The position numbers were made by a program, and so were the translations under genes. From assembly GCF_016653465.1 (NCBI RefSeq), contig NZ_NHSQ01000090.1, forward strand, positions 1 through 64,000: 64,000 nt of DNA, in the 5' to 3' direction. This document shows positions 1-9,043 of the stretch, in pieces (position 1 is the first letter of the stretch; each line of letters opens with the position of its first letter). The notes below the pieces were generated by a model, which had not been told where the DNA came from, did not search any database, and saw only the letters and a program-made list of their open reading frames with translations. The stretch is from Thiocystis minor (GTDB taxonomy: Bacteria > Pseudomonadota > Gammaproteobacteria > Chromatiales > Chromatiaceae).

Positions 1-1909
1 ACTACATTCGTGAAATTTTGTGAAACCGGACGATTCAGACAATCATTTTCTGTATCCCTCCCGGGCTGGGATCGCTGCCCAGCGCCTGGATGATCGCCAG
101 CTGCGCCGGCTCGGCGCGGGTCGCCTTGCGCACATGCAGGGTGCGCCCGTCCGCCCGGCGGAAGGTGGCGGTCACCCGGCACTGGCCGGCGAGGCGATCG
201 CGCAGGGTCGACCAGCGCTCGCGGATGCCGTGCGCGCGCAAGCGGCGACGGATCAGTTGCACGAACTGATAGGCCAGCACCGAGATGAACAGGTGGCCGT
301 CGACCCGCGCCTCGGTGCGGTGATCGATCGGGCGCAAACCCAATTCGGATTTCAGGGAGCGGAACACGGCCTCCAGGTCGGTGAGCATGGTGTAGGTCCG
401 CCACAGTTGTTCGGCGTCCCAGGTCAATTCATTGGTGCGCAGGCAGTAGACCCCGGGGTGGGTCAGCATGGTCCCGGCGACCGGCTGGCGTTCCCAGCGG
501 ATCGCCTGGGCCGTCTTGCCCGTGGCGTCCGCATCGATCTCAATGCGGTAGTGCTGTCCGACCCCGTGGCTCTTGGCCTTCAGGCGCCCGATGCGTTCCC
601 AGAGCTTGTCGATCGCCTTGGTGGTGCGTGGCCGCGCCAAGCCGTCATGCAGGGCCTGCAAGGCGGCCTCGAAACGCTGGGTGAAACGCTCGGAGATCCC
701 CTTCTCCTTGCCGGCCCGGCATTCGGAAAAGCAATACAGCCGCACCTCCTCACCGTCGGCGTCAAGCACCCGTTGGATGGCCAGCGCCTCACCACTGGCG
801 GTCGTCAGCGACGTGGCCGCGGTGGCATCGAACTGGCGCTGGCGCTCGCGGCTGACCACCAGGTAGCGATAGCCCTGGGTGCGCAGCCAGAGCATGTTCT
901 CTGCGGTCGCGATCCCGGCGTCCATCACCACCAAGGCGCCGCGCGGCGCCCCCAATCCCCGCAGCATGCCGTCCAGGGTCGTGCCCTCGCTCACCGCGCC
1001 ATCGAAGGTTTGGGAGCGGCGTACAAAGCCACTGCCATCCAGCACCAGCCCCAACGTCACCAGCGGGCAGTCGCTACGCTTCTCCTTGGAGTGTCCGCGC
1101 TGCGCCTTGGGGTTGGCCGCCGCCGCCCCCTCGAAAAAAGTGTTGGTCAGATCATCGAGGGTGACCGTCCAGTCCAGCCCGAACAGGTCACTGACGCGCG
1201 TAAAGACCGTTTGTTCGATCACCGCCCGGTGCCGCATCAGCAAGTCCGCCGCCCGGTAGAACGGTGCCAAGGGGAGGGTCTCGAAGTCGACCTCCAGCCA
1301 TTCCCCCAGCGCACTGCGCTCACCCAGCCAGCGGTGCGTCGCCCGTTCCGAGCCCGGCGCGGCCATGCGCCCAACCACCGCCCCGACGATCAGCGCCCGT
1401 TGCGGGCCGCTCAGCCCCAAGTCCTGAAGCAGTTCAACAAACCGCACCTCGGCCATCGCCCACAGCGCCACCGACTCCACGCCCACGCTGCGCGGGCGGC
1501 TCAACTCCAGCGAGTCGACATCGACCGCCTGGACATCGCCGCCCGCAGGGCCGCCGGTCGGCGGGGCCTCGCCCTGGCGCGCCAACAACCGGGCGAACAG
1601 CCGCTGCGCCTCCCGTTCGACGGGTCCGGCGCCGGCCAGTAAGACGCCCTGGCCGCTGCGTAACTCATCCAGCCGCGCACAGAGTGCCGGCCACTCCTCC
1701 TGGGACAGCGCGAACTGGCGGCCCAAGTTCAGCAGGGTGACCTGCCGCACCCGACCGCCCACGCGTTCGGACTGCACCAGGCGGTGGGTGGTGTAGCGCT
1801 CCCCGGTGGCGCTGTTCGTGGTGTGGGTGCGACGAATGTACATCCCGGTACTCTACGACACCCGGCACCGGTTTTACTCTTCCACTATTGAATAACTTGG
1901 CACTACATT
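1..1909 (-). mobile_element. IS1634-family insertion sequence
   Basis: The element consists of one transposase gene plus short flanks. The octamer ACTACATT occurs at 1-8 and again at 1902-1909 in direct orientation, so it may be a target-site duplication with the element lying between the copies. Just inside it, the left end (from about 10) and the reverse complement of the right end (to about 1901) match at roughly 11 of 20 positions, which is weak support for terminal inverted repeats. The left boundary coincides with the window edge, so the real end may lie outside. The transposase frame is open, so the copy may be active. Confidence 0.7.
35..1843 (-). CDS. IS1634-family DDE transposase
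   Basis: This 602-residue protein is of full length for the family and would cut and paste the surrounding insertion sequence. The N-terminus is typical of the family (MYIRRTHT, then a region tolerating repeated substrate residues). The RNase H-like core shows aspartates in VLDGSGF and VVMDAGIA, and the glutamate in LEAVFRSLKSELGLRP, followed by a conserved C-terminal helix region. No frameshift or internal stop is seen. Its strand is the same as that of the permease gene downstream, and about 150 bases separate it from that gene's stop. The family call rests on recognised motifs; the boundaries of the element are less sure. Confidence 0.88.
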   Translation of the reverse strand: MYIRRTHTTNSATGERYTTHRLVQSERVGGRVRQVTLLNLGRQFALSQEEWPALCARLDELRSGQGVLLAGAGPVEREAQRLFARLLARQGEAPPTGGPAGGDVQAVDVDSLELSRPRSVGVESVALWAMAEVRFVELLQDLGLSGPQRALIVGAVVGRMAAPGSERATHRWLGERSALGEWLEVDFETLPLAPFYRAADLLMRHRAVIEQTVFTRVSDLFGLDWTVTLDDLTNTFFEGAAAANPKAQRGHSKEKRSDCPLVTLGLVLDGSGFVRRSQTFDGAVSEGTTLDGMLRGLGAPRGALVVMDAGIATAENMLWLRTQGYRYLVVSRERQRQFDATAATSLTTASGEALAIQRVLDADGEEVRLYCFSECRAGKEKGISERFTQRFEAALQALHDGLARPRTTKAIDKLWERIGRLKAKSHGVGQHYRIEIDADATGKTAQAIRWERQPVAGTMLTHPGVYCLRTNELTWDAEQLWRTYTMLTDLEAVFRSLKSELGLRPIDHRTEARVDGHLFISVLAYQFVQLIRRRLRAHGIRERWSTLRDRLAGQCRVTATFRRADGRTLHVRKATRAEPAQLAIIQALGSDPSPGGIQKMIV

Positions 1910-1995
1910 GCGATTTTCGGCCGGCGTGTACATAAAGATCAGATGGTTAGATGCCATCTGGGGGTGTTTATCAATGGGGTTATGTTAAAGATGGG

Positions 1996-3237
1996 TTAGC
2001 GCATTTGCTGAACCCAGAGCGCCAGGGCCGCAATCCCCAGGGTCACCAGCGTGACCGGGATGCCGACGCGGGCATGGGTGCGCCAATCCAGGCGGATGGC
2101 GTGCTGCGCGGCGGCCTGCGCCACGATGAGGTTGGCGATGCTGCCGATCAGCAACAGATTCCCCGCCAAGGTACTGGAGAGCGCCAACAGCGGACCGCTG
2201 AGCGGATGCGTCGCCACCGGCAACAGCAGCATGACCGCCGGGACATTGGAGACCAGATTACTGAGCAGCACACTGGCGGCAAAGAGCGGGAGAGGTGCCT
2301 GCAGATCCAGCCCGGCCTGTGCCAGGTCACTGACCGCCCGCGCCGGCAGTCCCGTCTGCTGAAGCGCATGATTGACGATGAACAGACCGACGAACAGGAT
2401 CAACAGTTGCCAATCGACCAGGCCCAGCATGTGTCGGGAGTGCAACCGACGGCTCGTCAGCAGCAGCCCGGCCCCGGCGAGCGCCAGCAGATCCCGTGGC
2501 CAGGGTGCCCAGAGAAACGCGGCGAAGAGGACGCCGGCGACCGTCAGCCCCTTGAACGTCTGCCAGCGGTCGAAGGCAATCCCCCGATCTTCGATGCGCT
2601 GGCATTCGCACGGTTCGCTCGGCCCGGCGGCGCGCTGCCAGTGGTCGCGACCGCTCCAGGCGATGATGCCCCAGATCGCCACCAGCCCCAGAATCACCGG
2701 GAGCGCGGCCGTGGCCAGATAGTCGGCGAAGCCCAACCGGAGCGTCTCGCCGATCAGCATGTTTTGCGGATTGCCGATGAGGGTTGCCGCCGAACCGAGA
2801 TTGGCGGCGCAGGCGAGCGCCAGCAGAAACGGGATCGGATCGAGTCGGCGCCGCTGGCACACCTGGGCGAGCACCGGCGCGATGACCAGACACACGATGT
2901 CGTTGCTGAAGATCGCCGACAGGAGGGCGGCGACCGCGATCACGGCCCCCAGGAGTGCCGGCGGCGACAGCGCCGGACGGTCCAGGCGCCTGATCGTCCA
3001 GTCGTAGAAACCGCTCAGGCGCAGTTGTGCCGAGATCACCATGAAGGCAAACAGGAGGGCGAGCGTCGGCAGATGCACCGCTTGCCACACCTGATCGAGC
3101 GGGACCGCCTCGGTGGCCACGAGGGCGATGGCCCCGAGCAGCACCACGCCGGTGCGGTCGAGTTGGAGCCAGGGCAGTCCCCCGAGCAGCATCCCCAGGT
3201 AGACCAGCACGAAGACGGTGACGATGAAGGGCGTCAA
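1996..3237 (-). CDS. SLC13/ArsB-type anion permease
   Basis: The 413-residue integral membrane protein has about ten to eleven hydrophobic segments and belongs to the ion transporter superfamily that includes SLC13, ArsB and NhaD carriers. The conserved pattern of two repeated halves is visible, with SNDIVCLVIAPV near residue 120 and SNLVSNVPAVMLLLP near residue 325. These paired Ser-Asn loops form the substrate and ion sites in the family. The substrate cannot be read from sequence; sulfate, another dicarboxylate-like anion or arsenite are candidates. The start is TTG and overlaps the stop of the upstream DUF2269 gene as TTGA, which indicates translational coupling. Confidence 0.8.
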   Translation of the reverse strand: MTPFIVTVFVLVYLGMLLGGLPWLQLDRTGVVLLGAIALVATEAVPLDQVWQAVHLPTLALLFAFMVISAQLRLSGFYDWTIRRLDRPALSPPALLGAVIAVAALLSAIFSNDIVCLVIAPVLAQVCQRRRLDPIPFLLALACAANLGSAATLIGNPQNMLIGETLRLGFADYLATAALPVILGLVAIWGIIAWSGRDHWQRAAGPSEPCECQRIEDRGIAFDRWQTFKGLTVAGVLFAAFLWAPWPRDLLALAGAGLLLTSRRLHSRHMLGLVDWQLLILFVGLFIVNHALQQTGLPARAVSDLAQAGLDLQAPLPLFAASVLLSNLVSNVPAVMLLLPVATHPLSGPLLALSSTLAGNLLLIGSIANLIVAQAAAQHAIRLDWRTHARVGIPVTLVTLGIAALALWVQQMR

Positions 3238-3755
3238 GGAATTCTCAAGAGGGGATCAGGGCCGGGCGTCCGATGCGCTGCCGGCGGCGCGATCGGTTTC
3301 GCGATCATCAGCCAAAGCGCGCCCAGCAGCGGCACGATGGCCAGAATCCCCCACCCAGTCCAGCGCCGCGCGTCGCGCCAGTAGCTCGCCGGAATCTCGC
3401 CGCCGGCGGCGAAGTCGCGCGCCTGGCGTGCTTGGCGGATCTGGGCCGGGATCAGGATCCCGACCCAGAGCAGGCCCGAGAGCCCAAAGAGCACCTGCCC
3501 CCAAAGCAGCCAGCGTACCGCCAAGAGGTCGAGCCCCGCGACCAGGGCCGCCCCATAGCCGCCGAGCAGGATCAGCACGACCCCGCCAACCGTGAACCAC
3601 CAGTCCGTCAGCGTCACCAACCGCTGGCCGAAGGCGACCACGCGCGGGTCGCCGCTGCGGTCGGCGGCCAGCTTCCAGACCAGCGTCACGATGACGTTGC
3701 CGACCAGCAGCACGACGCCGAGGAGGTGGAGCGTTTTCAGCAGCGTGTAACTCAT
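3234..3755 (-). CDS. DUF2269 family integral membrane protein
   Basis: The 173-residue protein has four predicted membrane segments (about residues 5-25, 50-75, 80-102 and 138-155) and matches the DUF2269 family pattern, with the N-terminal LLKTLHLLGVVLLVGN and the later TDWWFTVGGVVLILLGGY. Its function is unknown. The ATG start at 3755 is in the right place for the family. The gene overlaps the start of the anion permease, so the pair is probably one operon transcribed from a promoter upstream of 3755. An accessory role for the permease is possible but is inference from position only. Confidence 0.75.
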   Translation of the reverse strand: MSYTLLKTLHLLGVVLLVGNVIVTLVWKLAADRSGDPRVVAFGQRLVTLTDWWFTVGGVVLILLGGYGAALVAGLDLLAVRWLLWGQVLFGLSGLLWVGILIPAQIRQARQARDFAAGGEIPASYWRDARRWTGWGILAIVPLLGALWLMIAKPIAPPAAHRTPGPDPLLRIP

Positions 3756-3838
3756 GCGATCTCACCCATGGGGCCTGTCTCCCTGGTGCCTTATCACCTG
3801 TCGGTTTCCGAAACCAGCCGGAACTGCCGCTCCAGACC

Positions 3839-3894
3839 TGCGTAGCCAGGCCATCTTGGCCTGATATTCCAGGGCTGGAAGCCCGGGCTACGCA
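3839..3894. repeat. Three-arm palindromic (REP-like) element
   Basis: A perfect 9-base inverted repeat (TGCGTAGCC at 3839-3847, GGCTACGCA at 3886-3894) encloses two further hairpins: CAGGCC/GGCCTG at 3847-3852 and 3858-3863, and GGGC/GCCC at 3872-3875 and 3881-3884. A single strand could fold into a three-way junction. The element lies upstream of the DUF2269 gene and beside a restriction-gene remnant. Similar compound palindromes are dispersed repeats in many gammaproteobacterial genomes. No second copy was noticed in this window. Confidence 0.7.
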
Positions 3895-3946
3895 GGGATC
3901 GCCAGCAGTTGGACCAAACGATGCTCAAGGCCGCGAAGTCTATACC

Positions 3947-4048
3947 CTATTGGACGAGGATCGCCTTCATGGTGTCGTGCGGGTCTTTGATCTCGACGAA
4001 CCCCCAGCGCCCGAATCGCCCGTCGTTCTTGACCGCCGGCACCCAAGC
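3947..4048 (-). pseudogene. C-terminal remnant of a restriction endonuclease (BPTD_3080-like)
   Basis: The minus strand encodes 33 residues ending at a TAG at 3947. They include WVPAVKNDGRFGRWGFVEI followed by KDPHDTMKA, which matches the extreme C-terminus of large type III-like/BPTD_3080 restriction endonucleases (family pattern WVPAVNN-GFGRWAFVEI-DPWD). Nothing upstream (4049-4211) continues the protein, so the rest of the gene has been lost. This is a decayed fragment, not a gene. The family was recognised from memory of the motif; a protein search would confirm it. Confidence 0.6.
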
Positions 4049-4211
4049 AAAATGGGAGCCCCCCTGCCGTGAAGGTCGGGGGCTGCCGATGTGTAACGAG
4101 CCTCCTTCCCATGACCGTCTGATCTTCAGCGTATGATGGGCGGTGTCGAGAGGGCGGTCGTTCATCACGGCCCGCCAGTCCAACGCAGAACACGCCTTCG
4201 GGAGGCGGCGC

Positions 4212-7200
4212 ATGTCAACGACTGACCCCAAGAGCATCCGTGCGGGGCAAGGCTTGTCGGCTCTGGCGCATGGCGAGGCGATAATGGCCAGCGACCTGTC
4301 CAGCAAGGTGTTGGAACTCATGCCCAACGGCCTGGCGGTGTGTCGGATGTTGTTCGAGGAGGGGATTCCCTGCGACTACATCCATCTCTATACGAATCCG
4401 GCCTTCCACGCGCAAACCGGGCTGGGACCGGTCTGCGGCCAGCGGATCACGGACGTGATTCCCGGGATCCGCGAGGCCGATCCCCAGTTGTTCGAGATCT
4501 ATGGGCGGGTGGCGGCGGGTGGCGACCCGGAACGCGTCGAACTCGCGATCAACGCCCTCAACAAGCGGTTTTCGATTCAAGTCTTTTGTCCGCAACCCGA
4601 CCACTTCGTCGTCATTTTCGATGACATCACCCAGCGTCAGCAGGATGAGGTTCAGCTCCGCCTCCAGGCGCTGGCGCTCGATCAGATCCAGGATCATGTC
4701 ACCATCACGGATCTGAACGGCGTCGTGACCTACGTCAACCGCACCCAAGTCGAGGCCGCGTTACGCGACAGTGAACGCCATTGCCGCGTCCTGTTTGACA
4801 ACCTCTTCGCCGGCGTGGTGGTGCACGGCCCCGACACCGGCATCCTGTTCTCCAATCCGATGGCCTCGCAGCTCCTGGGGCTGACGAGCGCACAGCTGCG
4901 TGGCGTCACGGCCATGGATCCGGCGTGGTGTTTCATCCGCGAAGACGGAACCCGGATGCCGGTGGCGGAGTATCCGGTGCATCGCGTCGCCGCGTCCGGC
5001 GTCGCGACGCACCAGGTGATCTTGGGGATTCTCAGGTCCGACCGCAAAAGACCGACCTGGGTGCAGTGTCAAGCGCATCCCATCCTGGGGGAGCAGGGTC
5101 AAATCGAGCAGATCGTCGTGATCTTTTTCGAGATGACCGAACGCAAGCAGACCGAGGAGATCCAGACTTTTTTAGCGCAGACCAGTAGCAAGGCGACGGA
5201 TGCGTCCTTTTTCCAGGCGTTAGCGCGTTTCCTGGCCGAGCGTCTGGACGTGTTTTACGTGTGCATCGATCGTCTCGAAGGGGATGGCTTGAACGCCCGT
5301 ACCCTGGCCATCTGGTGCGATGGACACTTCGAGGATAACGTCACCTATGCCTTGCGGGACACGCCCTGCGGCGAGGTCGTTGGGCAGCAGATCTGTTGCT
5401 TTCCGGCCAGCGTCTGTCAGCGCTTCCCGCTGGATCCGGTGCTCCAAGAGCTGCGCGCCGAGAGCTATCTCGGGACGACGCTCTGGAGCCATACCGGCCA
5501 GCCGATCGGTCTGATTGCCGTCATTGGACGGGAACCCTTGAACCACCGCCCGCAGGCGGAAGCGATCTTAAAGCAGGTGGCGATCCGGGCGGCGGGCGAA
5601 TTGGAGCGGCTGTTTGCGGAGGAATCGCTGCGCGAGAGCGAACAGCATTTCCGCACCCTGGCCAATGGCGGCGAAACGCTGATATGGACCTCCGGACAAG
5701 ACAAGCTGTGCGACTACTTCAATGAACCTTGGTTGCGGTTTACCGGACGCGCGCTCGCGCAGGAAGTCGGCAATGGTTGGACGGAAGGCGTGCATCCCGA
5801 GGATTTCGACCGGTGTTTGCAGACCTATGTCACCGCGTTCGACCAACGCCAACCCTTTAGCATGAACTATCGCTTGCGCCATGCCGACGGCACCTATCGC
5901 TGGCTGCGCGATGATGGCAATCCGCGCTACGACAGCCAGGGCGACTTTCTTGGCTATATCGGGTTCTGTGTCGACATCACCGAGCAGAAAGCGGCCGCCG
6001 AGGAACTGGATCGTTACCGTCAGCATCTGGAACAACTGGTCGAGGCGCGGACCCGCGAACTCATCCTCGCCAAGGACGCCGCTGAAACGGCCAATGTCGC
6101 CAAGAGCGCCTTCCTCGCGAACATGAGCCATGAAATTCGCACCCCGTTGAATGCGATCACGGGAATGACGTATCTGCTCAAGCGCGCCGGTGTCACCGCC
6201 CAACAAGCCCAACGACTCGGCACGATCGAGACGGCGGGACGCCACCTGTTGGAGATCATCAATGCCGTGCTGGATCTCTCCAAAATCGAGGCCGGTCAGT
6301 TCGCCCTTGAGGAGGTCGAGGTCAATGTACCAACCCTCATCGCGAATGTCGCCTCGATCCTCTGCGAAGGCGCGCGCGCGAAAGGGCTCGCCTTGGTCAT
6401 CGACACCCAACCGCTCCCGTCTTCACTGCGCGGCGACCCCACCCGACTCCAGCAAGCCTTGCTGAACTACGCCACCAATGCGATCAAGTTCACCGAGACG
6501 GGGACCGTCACCCTGCGCACGCGGGTTGACGTGGACCTGAGCGACCGCGTGTTGGTCCGATTTGAGGTGCAGGACACCGGCATTGGGATCGCCCCGGCCA
6601 TCCTGCCCAAGTTATTTTCCAACTTCGAGCAGGCCGACAATTCGATCAGTCGCCACTATGGCGGCACCGGGTTAGGGTTGGCCATCACGAAAAAACTCGC
6701 GCAGTTGATGGGCGGAGAGGTCGGCGTGGAGAGTACGCCGGGCGTGGGAAGTACCTTTTGGTTCACGGCACGACTCAACAAAGACCCGTGCGCGACCACC
6801 GCCGTCCCCGCGCTCACGGATGCCGCCGAAGCCATCCTCCTGCGGGACTATTCGGGCCGACGGATCTTGTTGGTCGAGGATGAACCGATCAATCGCGAGG
6901 TAGCCAAAATGCTGCTGGACGATCTGGGGATGATCGTCGAGATGGCCGAGGATGGGGCGCAAGCCGTTGAGCTGGCCTGCCGCCACGAGTATGACCTGAT
7001 CCTGATGGACATGCAGATGCCGAACCTCGATGGATTAGAGGCCACCCGGCGCATCCGGCAGATGCCTGACCGTTCCCTGGTGCCCATCCTGGCCTTGACC
7101 GCCAATGCCTTTGCCGACGATAAAGCGCGCTGTTTCGCGGCGGGAATGAACGATTTCATCGCCAAGCCGATCGATCCGGAAGCGCTGTTCGCGGCCCTGT

Positions 7201-7229
7201 TGACCTGGTTGGCGCGGTCTTCAGCCTGA
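4212..7229 (+). CDS. PAS/GAF hybrid sensor histidine kinase with receiver domain
   Basis: This is a soluble 1005-residue hybrid kinase; no membrane segment or signal peptide is seen. Domains in order: PAS-like regions in the first 310 residues (one appears cut short around the sequence [18 protein letters not shown]), a GAF-like domain (about 325-465), a PAS/PAC domain (about 480-600), a coiled linker, HisKA with phosphorylatable His640 in [10 protein letters not shown], HATPase ([15 protein letters not shown]), and a C-terminal receiver with Asp933 in LILMDMQMP, Lys near KPIDPE intact. The ATG at 4212 has GGGAGGCGG just upstream and is preferred over a GTG at 4143. The input signal and output partner are unknown; the next genes are unrelated. 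Confidence 0.85.
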   Translation: MSTTDPKSIRAGQGLSALAHGEAIMASDLSSKVLELMPNGLAVCRMLFEEGIPCDYIHLYTNPAFHAQTGLGPVCGQRITDVIPGIREADPQLFEIYGRVAAGGDPERVELAINALNKRFSIQVFCPQPDHFVVIFDDITQRQQDEVQLRLQALALDQIQDHVTITDLNGVVTYVNRTQVEAALRDSERHCRVLFDNLFAGVVVHGPDTGILFSNPMASQLLGLTSAQLRGVTAMDPAWCFIREDGTRMPVAEYPVHRVAASGVATHQVILGILRSDRKRPTWVQCQAHPILGEQGQIEQIVVIFFEMTERKQTEEIQTFLAQTSSKATDASFFQALARFLAERLDVFYVCIDRLEGDGLNARTLAIWCDGHFEDNVTYALRDTPCGEVVGQQICCFPASVCQRFPLDPVLQELRAESYLGTTLWSHTGQPIGLIAVIGREPLNHRPQAEAILKQVAIRAAGELERLFAEESLRESEQHFRTLANGGETLIWTSGQDKLCDYFNEPWLRFTGRALAQEVGNGWTEGVHPEDFDRCLQTYVTAFDQRQPFSMNYRLRHADGTYRWLRDDGNPRYDSQGDFLGYIGFCVDITEQKAAAEELDRYRQHLEQLVEARTRELILAKDAAETANVAKSAFLANMSHEIRTPLNAITGMTYLLKRAGVTAQQAQRLGTIETAGRHLLEIINAVLDLSKIEAGQFALEEVEVNVPTLIANVASILCEGARAKGLALVIDTQPLPSSLRGDPTRLQQALLNYATNAIKFTETGTVTLRTRVDVDLSDRVLVRFEVQDTGIGIAPAILPKLFSNFEQADNSISRHYGGTGLGLAITKKLAQLMGGEVGVESTPGVGSTFWFTARLNKDPCATTAVPALTDAAEAILLRDYSGRRILLVEDEPINREVAKMLLDDLGMIVEMAEDGAQAVELACRHEYDLILMDMQMPNLDGLEATRRIRQMPDRSLVPILALTANAFADDKARCFAAGMNDFIAKPIDPEALFAALLTWLARSSA

Positions 7230-7456
7230 GGAGTTGGCCAGTGCGGATTACCCTCCAACGTTCTCCGTCGGGGTGTTTCGGATCGTCTCGAAGGGCAGCG
7301 GTTGCGCTCCGCGGATCGCGCATCTCCAGGTGCGGGACGTGGATACGTGGCGCTGGCTCGACGTGAGCGACTGCGAGTCCCTGGAATGAGACAGCGACTG
7401 ATCGCCCAATTCCCGCCCGCCTTCCCCTCGACGCCCCACTGACCCCGGAGAACATC

Positions 7457-7744
7457 GTGACCGGTCGCCTCGAACTCACCGTGAAGTTTACCGAACTGCC
7501 TCAGCCCCTCCCGGTCAAGGCCGGCATGAAGATCGGCATTCAGACGGACACGGCGCTGGTGGTCGCCACCCTGCCGCCAAAGGTCTGGAAGAAGCTGGAA
7601 CAGGCCGCGTGCGATTGGCCGTCCTGGATCGCCTCGCTGACCGGCAAACTCGGTGCCCAGGCGGGTTCGGATGCCGGGGCTGTGGTGGTACTGGAGCAAG
7701 CGGCGGTGCAGGTGTTCGAGCGGAAGGCGAAGGGTGCGGACTAA
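7457..7744 (+). CDS. Small FinO-like (fertility inhibition-like) conserved protein
   Basis: The 95-residue protein starts with GTG at 7457 after GGAGAACATC, a reasonable ribosome site. The opening pattern (RLELTVKFTELPQ) and the central KVWKKLEQAACDWPSWIASLTGKLG followed by a C-terminal VFERK resemble small proteins annotated as fertility inhibition FinO-like in cyanobacteria and some gammaproteobacteria. These are not full FinO/ProQ RNA chaperones, and their function is unproven. The 227 bases upstream carry no gene I can support. The call is by resemblance only. Confidence 0.5.
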   Translation: MTGRLELTVKFTELPQPLPVKAGMKIGIQTDTALVVATLPPKVWKKLEQAACDWPSWIASLTGKLGAQAGSDAGAVVVLEQAAVQVFERKAKGAD

Positions 7745-7800
7745 CCCATGCGCTAGCGTCGGAATCGGAGCGCGACCATCAACACAGGAGAGCTGTCCAA

Positions 7801-8655
7801 GTGTCCTTGACGATTCGCACCATGACCCCTGACGAGATCGGTCTCGCGCTCGATTGGGCCGCTGCCGAAGGCTGGAACCCTGGGCTGTACGATGCCGCGC
7901 CCTTCCTGGCCGCCGACCCCGAGGGTTTCCTGATCGGTTTTCTTGAAGACGTGCCGGTCGCCATGATCTCGGCGGTTCGCTATGGGAAGACGTTCGGCTT
8001 CCTGGGCTTCTATCTGGTCCGTCCGGATCGGCGCGGACAGGGGTATGGCTGGGCCATCTGGCAGGCCGCCATGGCGCGTCTGGCGGGCCGCACCATCGGT
8101 CTCGATGGCGTTCTGGCGCAACAGGACAACTACCGTCGCAGCGGCTTCCAACTCGCCGATCGGCATGTCCGCTACCAGGGGCAGGGCCAGCCCGATCCGG
8201 CTCCCGAGCCTGCCGACGGGACGCGCACGATCCCGCTGACCGCCTGGTCCTTCGCGTCGCTGGCCGCCTATGACCGCGCCTTCTTCCCGACCGAGCGTCA
8301 CGCCTTCCTGCAACGCTGGATCGCGCAACCCCAGACCCTGGCGCTCGGCCTGCTGCACGGCGACCGTCTCCTCGGCTATGGCGTGCGGCGCGCCTGCCGC
8401 GAGGGCTATAAGGTCGGCCCGCTCTTCGCGGACACGCCGGACGCCGCCGAGACCCTTTTCGGTGCGCTATGCGCTCGGTTGCCGGCCAGCGACCCGGTGT
8501 TCCTCGACACGCCCGCATCCAATCCCGCTGCCATCGCCCTCGCCGAGCGCCACGGCCTGCGGCCCACGTTCGAGACGGCCCGCATGTACGCCGGCCCCGC
8601 TCCTGCGCTGGCCTCTGAGTGCACCTATGGCATCACCAGCTTCGAGTTGGGTTGA
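7801..8655 (+). CDS. GNAT family N-acetyltransferase
   Basis: The 284-residue protein has an N-terminal GNAT fold (residues about 5-135) with the acetyl-CoA loop in VRPDRRGQGYGWAIW, and a C-terminal half of the type found in YitH-like acetyltransferases, which forms a second GNAT-like lobe. The acetyl acceptor is unknown. The GTG start at 7801 follows AGGAGAGC with good spacing; the frame is open further upstream to 7609, but that region overlaps the preceding gene and lacks a better start. It follows the FinO-like gene by 56 bases on the same strand and could share its transcript. Confidence 0.8.
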   Translation: MSLTIRTMTPDEIGLALDWAAAEGWNPGLYDAAPFLAADPEGFLIGFLEDVPVAMISAVRYGKTFGFLGFYLVRPDRRGQGYGWAIWQAAMARLAGRTIGLDGVLAQQDNYRRSGFQLADRHVRYQGQGQPDPAPEPADGTRTIPLTAWSFASLAAYDRAFFPTERHAFLQRWIAQPQTLALGLLHGDRLLGYGVRRACREGYKVGPLFADTPDAAETLFGALCARLPASDPVFLDTPASNPAAIALAERHGLRPTFETARMYAGPAPALASECTYGITSFELG

Positions 8656-9043
8656 TCCGAAGAGCGCCAGTTCGGCGACACCGAATCATCGGAGCACCAC
8701 CGCGACCGCCATGGCTCGCGAGCTGGAAACGAACGCGGCGGTCATCGTTGGAAGGACGACCCTAAGACACCAGGGCGCCATACTCTATGAACGCGGGTGA
8801 TCGCGAAGCGGGCGGGGGCGACGGTTTGGATCGCTGTTGGGTCGAGACGACGAACTTCCAGCACACAGGTCGCGTCCTGGCTGGCAGCCGACACGCGACT
8901 TGCGGTGAAGAATGCGCGTGTGTTCCGGCAGGGTCTGCATCGGCTGGCGTAAGCGCAGCATGCTCCCGGCAGGGATTTCTACCCAATCCCTAGGAACGGA
9001 CTCGCGCAGAGGAAGTCAGTTCCACTCGCATCGCGGCCTCCTC
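8656..9043. other. Gene-free interval
   Basis: These 388 bases separate two convergent genes. Open frames exist on both strands, but none shows protein-like composition, a recognised motif or a convincing ribosome site. No strong terminator hairpin with a T-run was found. Confidence 0.5.

Noticed and set aside
20-1642. Long plus-strand open frame of 540 codons over the transposase gene
   Set aside because: It is the opposite-strand shadow of a high-GC gene; the translation is Gly/Arg/Pro/Gln-rich with no family motif, whereas the minus strand encodes a clear transposase.
7273-7389. 38-codon plus-strand frame before the FinO-like gene
   Set aside because: No ribosome site and no recognisable family; too short to support.
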